DNA of 29,204 nt from Gracilimonas sp964505215 (GTDB taxonomy: Bacteria > Bacteroidota > Rhodothermia > Balneolales > Balneolaceae). Made by a program: the position numbers and the translations under genes. This document shows, one piece after another, positions 6,632 through 15,400 of the stretch; the stretch's first letter is position 1, and every line of letters starts with the position of its first letter. The notes under the pieces are model-generated. The model did not search any database and was not told where the DNA came from. It was given only the letters and a program-made list of their open reading frames with translations. The stretch is taken from the NCBI GenBank assembly GCA_964505215.1, contig CAZDGU010000024.1, positions 1 to 29,204 on the forward strand. The letters run 5' to 3'.

Positions 6632-7804
6632 TCAGTCTAACGTCTTTTTTGCAAAAAAGGAAATGATCATGCCCGGAATAGCTAAAGCAATGGCAAAATA
6701 GGGCAAGCTCATGGGGGAATAAACGCCTAATAATAGTCCAGCAACAGAAGCTGTTATCATAATAGATAAATTGAATGTAGAAGACTGAACCGATGTGGCA
6801 ACGTCTTTTGCAGTTTCAACTTGCTTACTTACGGCTGCTTGTAGCAGAGTGACCAATGGGCCAAATGAAAGTCCCCACAAAAAGAAGGCGAAGTGAGATA
6901 TTCCTGTAATGCCACCAAATAGTGGAAAAATAATCATCGATACGATTAACAATCCAAACATTATTACCGTGAGCAACCTCAGGTGTTTATCGGTAAATTT
7001 TATAGCCAGAAATACAGAAATCAAAGATCCTGCCCCAAAAAGTAATAATGCACTTTCTGTTCCGCCCGCAAGCTGAGTTTCGCCCACAAGGCTTGTGATA
7101 AACACATATACGCCATAATGCGCACTTACACCAAGCAGGGTAAGTAAAAGAACAATCAAAACTTCCGGGATCTTTAAAAGGGCAAATGGGGAAGAGCTTT
7201 TAGTAAGTTTTTCTCCGGGTGTAGAAGGTAATGCAAAAACACCGATTAATGCGATAATCACAATTACAACTCCAAGTGCTATAAATTCTATTCGCCAGCC
7301 AAAATCATTCCCAATAACGGTCATAATGGGCATTCCCAAACTTATACCTAAAGTGTTCCCTGCCATTATTACTGCAATTGCTTTTCCATGATTATCCTCA
7401 TGTACCAGCCGCATGCCATAAGCTGCAATCATTGGCCACATCACCCCGGCGCAAATACCGCCAATAATTCTTAGGATAATAATGATGGCATAACTGTGTA
7501 AAAAGCCAGCAATAATATTAGAAACAGCAAAACCTGCAAGCAAAATCAACAGCAAGTATTTCCGGTTAAATTGCATGGTCATAGAAATAAGAGGGATTGC
7601 AAAAATTGCAGAAGCAATAGCATAGTATCCCACAAGATTTCCCCCTTGCACCTCATTAATATTCAAATCTGCCATCATTTGGGGGAGAATACCCGAAGGC
7701 ATCAATTCGGAAAGAATGCCAACAAAAGTTACAGACGACATCAGAATCATAATAAACCAGGGGAAAATAGTATTTCCGGTGGTGGTATTATTTTGCTCGT
7801 TCAT
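6632..7804 (-). CDS. MFS transporter, DHA1-like (AraJ/PbuE-type) efflux protein
   Basis: A 390-residue inner-membrane protein with about twelve hydrophobic segments, the typical MFS length. The first segment carries SSVTFVGILSELMPSGILPQM, and the second repeat of small residues follows (GNLVGYYAIASAIFAIPLI). The loop 2-3 region has N-R-K-Y-L-L, and GGICAGVMWPMIAAYG is characteristic of the sugar/purine/drug efflux DHA1 group (AraJ, YdhP, PbuE). Such proteins export drugs, sugars or purines by proton antiport. It converges on the CodA-like gene and shares its terminator; a link to nucleobase or base-analogue transport is possible but inferred only from adjacency. Upstream, 7805-8108 is shared with the divergent regulated gene at 8109. 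Confidence 0.85.
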   Translation of the reverse strand: MNEQNNTTTGNTIFPWFIMILMSSVTFVGILSELMPSGILPQMMADLNINEVQGGNLVGYYAIASAIFAIPLISMTMQFNRKYLLLILLAGFAVSNIIAGFLHSYAIIIILRIIGGICAGVMWPMIAAYGMRLVHEDNHGKAIAVIMAGNTLGISLGMPIMTVIGNDFGWRIEFIALGVVIVIIALIGVFALPSTPGEKLTKSSSPFALLKIPEVLIVLLLTLLGVSAHYGVYVFITSLVGETQLAGGTESALLLFGAGSLISVFLAIKFTDKHLRLLTVIMFGLLIVSMIIFPLFGGITGISHFAFFLWGLSFGPLVTLLQAAVSKQVETAKDVATSVQSSTFNLSIMITASVAGLLLGVYSPMSLPYFAIALAIPGMIISFFAKKTLD

Positions 7805-8004
7805 AGAGTTGCTTTTTCACCTTCTTGAAAGTTTTGAAACTATTTTGTGGTCAATTTAACTATAAAAGTAAAGACTGCCGACTTTACCCGATTATTTTAA
7901 TAAAACATATGATTGACGATTTAAAAATAACTGCTCGTGCTTTTTTCTTTTTGAATGCTTATTACTCCATAATCGTTAATTGCAATAGTGTTTAAATCCT
8001 GTTC
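7805..8004. other. AT-rich intergenic stretch between divergent genes
   Basis: The gap between the MFS transporter start and the reductase gene is 304 bp. Its right part (8005-8071) holds the tandem FNR-like boxes and promoter of the reductase. The left 200 bp is AT-rich and must contain the transporter promoter on the minus strand, but I see no convincing TAnnTTTG box, hairpin or gene remnant in it. Confidence 0.5.
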
Positions 8005-8041
8005 TTGATATATGTCAAGGCATTTTCTTATCACATATCAA
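8005..8041 (+). promoter_or_regulatory. Tandem FNR/Crp-type operators upstream of the reductase gene
   Basis: Box 1 (8005-8018) is TTGAT-ATAT-GTCAA, one mismatch from TTGAT-N4-ATCAA. Box 2 (8028-8041) is TTATC-ACAT-ATCAA, with a perfect right half. Spacer length (9 bp), centre distance (23 bp) and distance to the -7 box (22 bp from box end) are all identical to those at 3646-3712, while the spacer sequences differ. This argues for functional conservation rather than recent duplication. Confidence 0.72.
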
Positions 8042-8063
8042 GGAGAAGAAGCGTGGGGATGGC

Positions 8064-8071
8064 TAAATTTG
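8064..8071 (+). promoter_or_regulatory. Bacteroidota-type -7 promoter box TAAATTTG for the reductase gene
   Basis: TAAATTTG fits TAnnTTTG and is followed by ATGT, as in the first yceI promoter. It begins 29.5 bp from the centre of operator box 2. The predicted start of transcription would lie some 30 nt before the ATG at 8109. Confidence 0.6.
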
Positions 8072-8108
8072 ATGTAGAAAATGAAGATTTAAGTAATTAA
8101 CAATAACT

Positions 8109-8774
8109 ATGTCTATTACCAAGCAGACCATTGCTATTATCGGAGCCGGTGGAAATATGGGCTCTGCTATAGCAAAACAAATTGCGGATGGAAATTATCG
8201 GCTCCTTCTTTTTGATACTGAGGTTGATGAGTTAGAAGTGTTGAAAAAAGACATTCAACAAGAAACAACGGAAGCCGAAGTAGAAATTATGCACTGCGCC
8301 CATGACTGCAGCTGGGAGGCCGATATCATTATTCTGGCCGTTCCTCACGAGGTTGAAAAAAAGCTGGCAAATGCCATACGCGATGTGGCTACTCAAAAAA
8401 TTGTTGTCAGTATTTCTAATCCTTCCGGTGAGGAAGTCAACAAGCTTTTGGTTGAATCTGAAAGCAGTACGGCAGAAAAACTTCAGCAGTGGTTGCCTCA
8501 TTCCAAGGTTGTGAAAGCATTTAATACCAACTTTGCTGCTAATTTTGAACAACCCGTTATTGACGGTCAGCAGGCAGATTCTTTTATTGCCGGTAACGAT
8601 GAGGAAGCCCTGCAGGAAGTAGCCGAATTGATAGAAACGGCAGGATTCAACCCCATACATGCCGGGAATTTAACAGTCAGCGGCACCTTAGAGCGCCTGA
8701 ATCTGCTGCTTAAGCGGCTCCCAATGCGAGCAGATGGCAACGAGCCATTGGCTTTGAAAGTTTTGTATAGCTGA
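8109..8774 (+). CDS. NADP-binding oxidoreductase, F420-dependent NADP reductase-like (PF03807)
   Basis: A 221-residue protein with an N-terminal Rossmann fold: AIIGAGGNMGSAIA (9-22) is the dinucleotide-binding loop, LLFDTE ends the second strand, and DIIILAVPHEVEKK is the conserved AVP(H/P) segment of the F420-oxidoreductase/NPD family. The C-terminal part holds VVKAFNTNFAANF and SFIAGNDEEAL, also typical (KAFN, ADDxEA). Relatives shuttle electrons between NADPH and another cofactor or reduce small substrates; whether this one uses F420, flavin or something else is not readable. It is driven by a promoter with two FNR-like boxes and lies 97 bp before the secreted YceI gene, with no terminator between, so the two are likely co-transcribed. 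Confidence 0.85.
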   Translation: MSITKQTIAIIGAGGNMGSAIAKQIADGNYRLLLFDTEVDELEVLKKDIQQETTEAEVEIMHCAHDCSWEADIIILAVPHEVEKKLANAIRDVATQKIVVSISNPSGEEVNKLLVESESSTAEKLQQWLPHSKVVKAFNTNFAANFEQPVIDGQQADSFIAGNDEEALQEVAELIETAGFNPIHAGNLTVSGTLERLNLLLKRLPMRADGNEPLALKVLYS

Positions 8775-8871
8775 CGAACCTTGTTGAACTCGAATTATTC
8801 AAAAAATTTTACGAAAATTACAGAAACACAGTATTTAACTCAATAATCATAAACCAACACCTATACATACA

Positions 8872-9450
8872 ATGAGAAAATTAACTTTTATACTATCACT
8901 TTTAATTCTGCCGCTGAGTGTTTTTGCTCAGGATACGTGGGTTGAAGATCCGGCTCACTCTAAACTCGGATTTACCGTTACTCACCTGGGAATTGCAGAT
9001 GTACCGGGGCATTTTGGTGATTATGATGTTACCATTACAGCCTCTGAGAATGACTTTAGCGATGCTCAGATAGAATTAACCGTACAAACGGCTTCTATTG
9101 ATACACGTGTAGAACAACGCAACGATCATCTGAAAAGTCCTGATTTCTTTAACGTAGAGAAATATCCGACCATGACTTTTAAGAGCACGGGCATCAAGGA
9201 GTTAAGTGAGCACAATTATGAGCTTTCCGGAAATCTTACCCTGCATGGTGTAACCAAGCCGGTTACGGTCACAATGATTTATCACGGTACGGTTCAGAAT
9301 GAAATGACTCAGGGTGTGCCAAAAGCAGGTATCCAAATTATTGGTACTATCGACCGCTCTGACTTTAATCTTGGAAATGGATTTCCCCCACCAATGATTA
9401 GCAACGAAGTGCGGATTAAGGCAGACGGTGAGTTTATGCCCAAAAATTAA
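8872..9450 (+). CDS. YceI family protein, secreted (signal peptide)
   Basis: A 192-residue YceI lipocalin-like protein with a clear signal peptide: MRK then a hydrophobic core LTFILSLLILPLSV, with probable cleavage after A19 (VFA-QD). The mature part shows DPAHS (26-30), HLKSPDFF (86-93), Y-P-T-M-T-F-K-S, and G-N-L-T-L-H-G-V-T-K, all family hallmarks. It should act in the periplasm, binding an isoprenoid-type lipid. It is a clear paralogue of the cytoplasmic YceI at 3750 but well diverged. It sits behind the NADP-binding reductase gene with no promoter of the same type of its own, and is closed by a strong terminator (9465-9510), so it is probably the last gene of that two-gene unit. Confidence 0.93.
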   Translation: MRKLTFILSLLILPLSVFAQDTWVEDPAHSKLGFTVTHLGIADVPGHFGDYDVTITASENDFSDAQIELTVQTASIDTRVEQRNDHLKSPDFFNVEKYPTMTFKSTGIKELSEHNYELSGNLTLHGVTKPVTVTMIYHGTVQNEMTQGVPKAGIQIIGTIDRSDFNLGNGFPPPMISNEVRIKADGEFMPKN

Positions 9451-9464
9451 TTTGGTAATACTTT

Positions 9465-9510
9465 AAATCTGTAAGGATCCGGTTTTTAATCGGAGCCTTG
9501 CAGATTTTTT
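9465..9510 (+). terminator. Rho-independent terminator after secreted yceI
   Basis: Imperfect stem AAATCTG-T-AAGG (9465-9476) / CCTT-G-CAGATTT (9496-9507), with one central mismatch and a further inner CCGG/TCGG pairing, followed by a T-run (9505-9510). It separates the reductase-YceI unit from the pirin gene. Confidence 0.85.
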
Positions 9511-9576
9511 ATATTTAGACTTAAAATTGGTTTGATTCATCCCTGATAATCTGATCATTATTTAAAAGCCTGAACT

Positions 9577-10317
9577 ATGATTCACATATCTAAAGCCAAT
9601 AAGCGCAGGAAACTCAGCCGCGGACCTTTTACTACCCGTCTTTTACCTTTAGGACGAACTATTGAAGACTCCGATGATCATGGTATTGCCCAGATTGGAC
9701 GGCTGGAACATGCTACTCTTGAGGAAGGTGCACTGGTGCCCATGCATTTGCATCAAAACGAAGAGATTCTTTCCTATATCCGAAAAGGAACCATGCATCA
9801 TAAAGACAGCGATCATAATGATATAGGTATTCATAAAAAAAACCTGATGTTAATGAACGCCGGCAGTGGAATTCATCACGAGGAAGGAGTTCCTAAAGGC
9901 CACGAAACCGTGGAGATGCTGCAAATATTTATTCGTCCCATAGCGGATGATTTAGAGCCAAAGGTACAATTTTATGAACCGGATGAGATTAATAGTGTAA
10001 ACAAATGGCGGCTGCTTGCGGGACACGAGCGCTCCGGAGCCCCTTTACTATTTAGAAGTGAAGTGACGTTTTATGATCTGCATTTGGCAGATGGAAAGAA
10101 TATCCAAACTCCCAAACTTGATAGCCTTACCGGCTTTATGTATCTGTTCAGTGGAAAAGTAACCATTGAAAACACCGGCGAAAGTGTTGAAGAAGGAGAC
10201 ACCATTATTATTAAAGGGGAGGAATTAAATCTTACGGCTGTGGAAGATTCCGAAATGGTCTTTTTCACACTTGATGAATCGGCACCCTATAGCCGGAATG
10301 GACTTTATACGAAATAG
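9577..10317 (+). CDS. Pirin family protein (YhhW/YhaK-like bicupin)
   Basis: A 246-residue bicupin close to the bacterial pirins YhhW and YhaK, several of which have quercetin 2,3-dioxygenase activity or act in oxidative stress response. The N-terminal cupin carries the metal site: H57 and H59 in MHLHQNEEILSYI, then H101 and E103 in NAGSGIHHEEG. The following RKGTMHHKDS segment is a pirin hallmark. The C-terminal cupin is present (LTGFMYLFSGKVTIENTGESVEEGDTIII) without metal ligands. It begins 126 bp after the YceI stop, beyond a terminator, so it likely has its own promoter; no good FNR-like pair precedes it. Its natural substrate is unknown. Confidence 0.9.
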   Translation: MIHISKANKRRKLSRGPFTTRLLPLGRTIEDSDDHGIAQIGRLEHATLEEGALVPMHLHQNEEILSYIRKGTMHHKDSDHNDIGIHKKNLMLMNAGSGIHHEEGVPKGHETVEMLQIFIRPIADDLEPKVQFYEPDEINSVNKWRLLAGHERSGAPLLFRSEVTFYDLHLADGKNIQTPKLDSLTGFMYLFSGKVTIENTGESVEEGDTIIIKGEELNLTAVEDSEMVFFTLDESAPYSRNGLYTK

Positions 10318-10405
10318 CATCCTGAGATTAATCTGTAGGCTCTTACTGTATATCTGGTCCCAAACTCCCCGGCCCGTGTGAAAAAGCTTATTAGTTTATA
10401 AAGAA

Positions 10406-10440
10406 AAACCCGACAAAGATTCTAAATTCTTGCCGGGTTT
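10406..10440. terminator. Terminator hairpin between pirin and thioredoxin genes
   Basis: AAACCCG (10406-10412) pairs with CGGGTTT (10434-10440), and further interrupted pairing (CAA/TTG, GA/TC) continues inside. A-rich and T-rich flanks suit termination on both strands. It lies between convergent genes. Confidence 0.65.
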
Positions 10441-10484
10441 ACTAACGTAAGCTAATACTCTAACAAATTTAGTTCTGCTACAAA

Positions 10485-10853
10485 TTAAGCAGGTGTTTCC
10501 ACTCCAAGTTTCTCTTCGATCAGTTTAACAAACTGAGTTTTTGGGAGCGCTCCGGCGGCCATTTGCGGCTGTCCGTCAACCGGAATAAACAAGATAGAAG
10601 GGATGCTTCGGATTCCGAAAACAGCAGCCAATTCCTGTTCTGCTTCGGTATCAATTTTATAAATATCTACGAGTCCTGCATATTCTTCAGACAGCTCTTC
10701 CACAATAGGAGCTACCATTTTACAAGGGCCGCACCAGTCGGCGTAAAAATCAATAATGGCAGGTTTGTCCCCCTGATAGTTCCATTCCTGATTATTTTCG
10801 TAATCAAATACTTTCGTCAGAAAGCTCTCTTTCGTTAAATGTTCAGCAGCCAT
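10485..10853 (-). CDS. Thioredoxin
   Basis: A 122-residue thioredoxin with the redox motif W-C-G-P-C (C41, C44) after FYADW, and the cis-proline P85 in GIRSIPSILF, ending with the usual GALPKTQF and amphipathic helix. It has about 15 more N-terminal residues than the shortest thioredoxins (MAAEHLTKESFLTKVFDYENN) but no signal peptide, so it should act in the cytoplasm as a disulfide reductase. It converges on the pirin gene. Whether it is the main housekeeping thioredoxin of the genome cannot be told. The upstream region (10854 onward) is non-coding and repeat-rich. Confidence 0.93.
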   Translation of the reverse strand: MAAEHLTKESFLTKVFDYENNQEWNYQGDKPAIIDFYADWCGPCKMVAPIVEELSEEYAGLVDIYKIDTEAEQELAAVFGIRSIPSILFIPVDGQPQMAAGALPKTQFVKLIEEKLGVETPA

Positions 10854-11170
10854 GTCTTTTCTTTTTTTGATTAATACATACCGGACGATTGCAATCTGCT
10901 CATCCGTATATGATTGATTCTTTTATACTATTAAAATAAGAATATTACCCGACAGTTTGGCGCAATAAGCAATAGATATTGGTTATAAAATACATAGCAG
11001 GGGGAAGTGTTTTTTGGAAATTGGAAGGTACACTTTGGTGTTCGTAATAGGATGAACGGCACTTACCGACTCGTTGATAAACCCCTTTGGGTTTCGCGTT
11101 TTTTATGTTTTGCAATCCGAAAAGGACTTTTCTTCATGCTATCTGTAGAAATGACTCCAAGATTTACAAA

Positions 11171-11271
11171 CCCTGAAAGGGTTCAACTCAAATAACTGCG
11201 GGTAAAGCTTGCGAAACCCGCAGTAATGTAAACACTCTACTGCCACAATCCCAACGGGGTTGAACTTAAAT
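11171..11271. repeat. Direct-repeat pair around a perfect hairpin
   Basis: CCCTGAAAGGGTTCAACTCA (start of 11171-11193) recurs imperfectly as CCCAACGGGGTTGAACTTAA (start of 11250-11271). Between them CTGCGGGT (11196-11203) pairs perfectly with ACCCGCAG (11216-11223). The composition resembles dispersed non-coding repeats I associate with Bacteroidota genomes; I cannot name the family. Confidence 0.55.
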
Positions 11272-11476
11272 GCCTGAATAGTCGAGAGTGTTTGGTAAAC
11301 GAGATTACAAAACCAAAAATCCTGAACATCCTCAAAATCTTGCCCAATCCTGGTTCAAATACCTTCTTTTTGGACTGGGATTTATAAGATTACTATGATT
11401 AGCAGGATTAAAAGTAAATCTGCGTCATCTGCGAAATCCCCTTAATCCGTGATTCAAAACTGATGATTAGATTACG

Positions 11477-11531
11477 CGAAGCCGGAGCTTCGGGGACTGC
11501 ATTCCCAAGCCGGAGCTTGAGGAACGAGGAC
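11477..11531 (+). repeat. REP-like palindromic repeat, copy 3
   Basis: Two hairpins with identical CGGA loops: CGAAGC-CGGA-GCTTCG (11477-11492) and CAAGC-CGGA-GCTTG (11506-11519), separated by a GCATTCC core and followed by GGAACGAGGACAA. The core and the GGAACGAGG-CAA tail match copies 1 and 2 at 2858 and 3154. It lies just past the sua5 stop on that gene's transcript, where it could act as a 3' stem-loop. Confidence 0.68.
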
Positions 11532-11549
11532 AACAGAGTGCAGTGCTGC

Positions 11550-12485
11550 TTAATTACTCACTGCTTTATTAATTCGGTTAAGCAACGCATCGTACAGAGC
11601 GGGGAAATCAGATTGATAGGGGAGCAGAGATTCAATGTAAACAGCTGAATAACCTTCAATATCTGCATACCGGAAGCGATCATACAGCTCTTTGGATAAA
11701 AGCTGAAGGTTGCCTTTATAGTTGATGATATTCCTGGCTGACTTAATTTTATCATCCTGAACTAAATACAAAGCAGAAGGAGAGATGGAGGATATTTCTC
11801 CATAATAAACGCTTGCTGAAGGTTTGTAATGAGAATATTTCTGTCCCGGACTTTTAGGAGTTTTTTCATGACTTTGAGTAGAATCGACCTGAATTTCATT
11901 CCCCAAAACCTTCTCAAGCTCCGTTTTTCCAATGGAGCCGGGACGAAGAATAGTTGGCGTAGCTGAACTGAGATCTAAAACCGTTGACTCCAGACCAACC
12001 TGAGTTTCTCCACCATCAATTACCGGAAAGTTTGGCCCGAAATCGGCCTGAACGTGAGCGGCTTTGGTGGGGCTGGGGCGTCCCGATTTATTAGCACTTG
12101 GAGCCACCAGCGGTCCGGTTTGGCTGATAAAATCCAAAGCCAGTGAGTGGTCGGGCATTCGGATAGCTACCGTATTCAACCCGCCCGTAACAAGATCTAA
12201 GACCTCGGGCTTTTTGTTCAACACCAGCGTAAGCGGGCCCGGCCAAAAAGCGTCCATCAGCAAGGCAGCTTGCTCTGGAATATCTACGGCAAAATCAGCC
12301 ACATCATCCGGATTGGAAATATGAACAATGAGCGGATTATCAGCAGGTCTGCCTTTGGTAGAAAATACTTTTTGGATAGCCGTTGGATTCCAGGCGTCAG
12401 CACCCAATCCATACACCGTTTCGGTAGGGAAGGCAACGAGTTCCCCCGCCTTTATTAAATCTATAAATGGCTTTAAGTCAGGCAT
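11550..12485 (-). CDS. sua5: L-threonylcarbamoyladenylate synthase (Sua5/TsaC2 type)
   Basis: Makes threonylcarbamoyl-AMP from threonine, bicarbonate and ATP, the first step of tRNA t6A modification. The YrdC domain shows FPTETVYGLGADA, KGRPADNPLIVH, R-M-P-D-H, LVAPSANKSGRPSPT, GGETQVGLESTVLDLS and ILRPGSIG. A linker with SPGQKYSHYKPSA leads to a C-terminal Sua5 domain, so it is the long form (about 310 residues), not short TsaC. I take the ATG at 12485 (MPDLKPF); a GTG at 12494 adds three residues and is also possible. Either start overlaps the end of mfd (8 or 17 bp), so the two are translationally coupled. The stop is followed by REP copy 3. Confidence 0.94.
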   Translation of the reverse strand: MPDLKPFIDLIKAGELVAFPTETVYGLGADAWNPTAIQKVFSTKGRPADNPLIVHISNPDDVADFAVDIPEQAALLMDAFWPGPLTLVLNKKPEVLDLVTGGLNTVAIRMPDHSLALDFISQTGPLVAPSANKSGRPSPTKAAHVQADFGPNFPVIDGGETQVGLESTVLDLSSATPTILRPGSIGKTELEKVLGNEIQVDSTQSHEKTPKSPGQKYSHYKPSASVYYGEISSISPSALYLVQDDKIKSARNIINYKGNLQLLSKELYDRFRYADIEGYSAVYIESLLPYQSDFPALYDALLNRINKAVSN

Positions 12486-15400
12486 GTAACTCACTCATGG
12501 CCAATTCTTTAAGGAACTCATAAGCTGATTCAATATCAGGGATTTCATGCACCACAAACCGCACGGTTTCTTTCTTTTGGATTACTTTGAATTTGTCTTT
12601 TTTGATCGCTTCCAGCTTTTCCAGCACTTCCTGAAATTTGCCGGAATCGAAAAAGGAGCGACCCATTTCAGAATCTTGCTTGGGACAAATAATCCACATT
12701 CTGTTGGAGCGAATGGTAACTTTGGTGAAGAAGTTTCGGGAAGCAAACAGGCGAATTTTTGCGGCTAAAATCAGATGCTTCGTTTCTTTTGGAATACTGC
12801 CAAATCGATCATTTATTTCTTCACTCCAGTCTTCAATTTCTTTCTCGTTTTCGGCTTGAGAAAGCTTTCTGTATAAATTCAAGCGTTCTATATTATCGCC
12901 TACGTATTGCTGGGGGAGCAACGCCGATTCGTCAAACTCTACGGTGGTTTCGGGCAGTTCAACCTCAATTTCTACATCGTCAAACATATCGCTGAACTCA
13001 GATTGTTTCAGCTCTTTTACGGCATCATTCAGAATTTTGGTATATAAATCAAAACCGATGTCGTTTATAAATCCGCTTTGCTCGGCTCCTAAAATATCAC
13101 CGGCTCCGCGAATATCCAGATCGCGCATGGCAATGTTAAATCCGGAACCAAGATCAGAAAATTCTTCTAAGGCGAGTAAGCGCTTGCGGGATTCGGTGGT
13201 TAAGGTGTGAACGGGTTTGGTAATGAGATAGCAAAATGCCTTGCGGTTGGAGCGGCCTACGCGTCCGCGAAGCTGGTGAAGCTCGGCCAGACCGAAATTA
13301 TGTGCCTGATTGATAATAATGGTGTTGGCGTTAGAAATATCTATTCCGTTTTCAACAATATTGGTAGAAACCAGCACATCAAACTTATGTTGGTAAAAAT
13401 CGGTGATAATTTTATCTAATCTGGATCCGCTCATTTGTCCGTGCCCAAACCGAACTCTGATATCCGGAACCAAGCGGCGAATCATTTCGGCCACTTCTTC
13501 AATATTTTTTACTCGATTGTGAATGAAGAAAACCTGTCCACCGCGTGAAATTTCCTGAAGAATGGCATCTCGTATTAACTCTTCATTAAAGCTGTGAATT
13601 TCTGTATAAACCGGCTGACGGTTAGGTGGCGGCGTATTGATAACGCTCAAATCCCGTGCGCCCATCAGCGAAAACTGAAGCGTTCGCGGAATAGGAGTGG
13701 CGGTTAAAGTGAGCACATCAACCGAAGCGCGAAAGCTTTTGAGCTTCTCTTTAGCCGACACGCCAAAGCGCTGTTCTTCATCCACAATAATAAGGCCCAA
13801 ATCCTTGAATTTCACATCCTTAGAAAGCAGTCGGTGCGTACCTATTACAATATCAAGCTCTCCGTCTTTTAGCTTTTGAATGGTTTCCTTTTGCTGTTTG
13901 GGAGATCTAAACCGGGAAAGGGCTTCAATTTTTACCGGGAAATTCTCCATCCGCTTCATGAAGGTTTTGGCGTGCTGCTCGGCTAAAATAGTGGTAGGCA
14001 CCAGCACGGCCACCTGCTTGTGGTCTAATACGGATTTGAAAGCAGCGCGTACGGCTACTTCCGTTTTTCCAAAGCCCACATCACCGCAAATCAGCCGGTC
14101 CATGGGGTGCTTACTTTCCATGTCATTCTTCACCGCTTCTATGGCATCGTATTGGTCGGGCGTTTCCTCAAATTCAAAATTAGCTTCCAGCTCAGTCTGC
14201 CACTCATTGTCGGAAGAAAAGCTATAAGCTGTTTCCGATTTCCTCTTGGCGTACAGGCGGATAAGCTCTCTGGCAATGTCTTTTACTTTCTTTTTGGTTT
14301 GAGCTTTTTTCCGAGCCCAAGCACCCGAACCTAATTTGGTTATGCGAGGCGCCATTCCCTCTTTACCGGAATATTTTTGCAGTTTATGCAAACTGCTCAC
14401 GTTCACATACAGCGTGGAATCATCCTTGTACTGAAGAACCACCACTTCCTGTTCGGTATTTTTGACCTTAATTTTTTTGAACCCGCGAAACTTCCCAATT
14501 CCATAATCAACGTGTACCACAAAATCGCCCACGCTTAAATCACGAAGCTCTTTAAATGAAATACCGCCTCTGTAGCGTCTGCGCTTCGTTTTAGGGCGAT
14601 GATATCGGTTAAAGATTTGATGATCGGTATAAACGGCAATGCCGGCCGGCTCAAAAATAAAACCTTCATGCAGCGACTCAACCGCTACCAGATATTTAAA
14701 ATCCTGACTGGCTTCACCCAGCAGCTCCAGAAAACGCTCTTTCTGCCCCTCATTATCACAAAGAATAATGGTGTTTAAGTCTTTAGATGAATTCTGAGTG
14801 ATGTTTTCCCGAAGCAGTTTGAAATTGCCGTGGAAATCGGGCTGGGGTTTGGTTTGAAGGCTAAGCGTTTGGGTATCATTACTTGAAGTGCCTACATTGC
14901 CCACAAATAGTGTGTGTTGAAACGAGTGGAGGCTGTCCTGTACTTCTTCTTCGCTGACAAACAGCTGCTCCGGTCTGTCCGGTTCCTTTTCTTCGGGAGT
15001 GTTATTAAACGCCTCTTCAGCTTCAGCAAACTGTTCCGAAATCTTCGATAAAATGATTGATTTATCAGAAGTTATCAGCAGCGTGTTTTCATCAAAATAG
15101 GAGAGGAAACTTGATTTTTGAACTTCAGGCAGGTTGGTTAAATCAGGAATGATGCGGGCTTCGTTCAAAAAGGCAATGGAGCGTTGAGAATCGGCATCAA
15201 ATTCGCGAATGGTGTCAACGGTATCACCAAAAAACTCCAGGCGCAGCGGGTATTCACCCGAATAAGGGAAAACATCTAAAATTCCACCTCTCACGGCAAA
15301 CTCGCCCGGTTCATCCACAAACTTAACAGGACTGTAGCCTTGATTTACCAGCTGTTCTTTGAAAACATCAAGGTCTATTTCTTCATTTTTTTTGATGATG

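Larger units (their letters stand above)
10854..11549. other. Long non-coding region with several repeats
   Basis: About 700 bp without a supportable gene. It holds the thioredoxin promoter region (no clear box), a hairpin AAACCC-CTTT-GGGTTT near 11080, the hairpin and direct repeats at 11171-11271, an AT-rich stretch with recurring ATCCTG/CAGGATT words in both orientations (about 11310-11420; AATCCTGAACATCCTC, CCAATCCTGG, GCAGGATTAAAAG), and a REP-like element at 11477-11530. Short open frames here have no recognisable content and follow the repeats. Confidence 0.6.

Noticed and set aside
9532..9545. TTGAT half-site before the pirin gene
   Set aside because: The right half is CCCTG, there is no partner box 23 bp away and no TAnnTTTG at the expected distance, so it does not fit the tandem promoter model.
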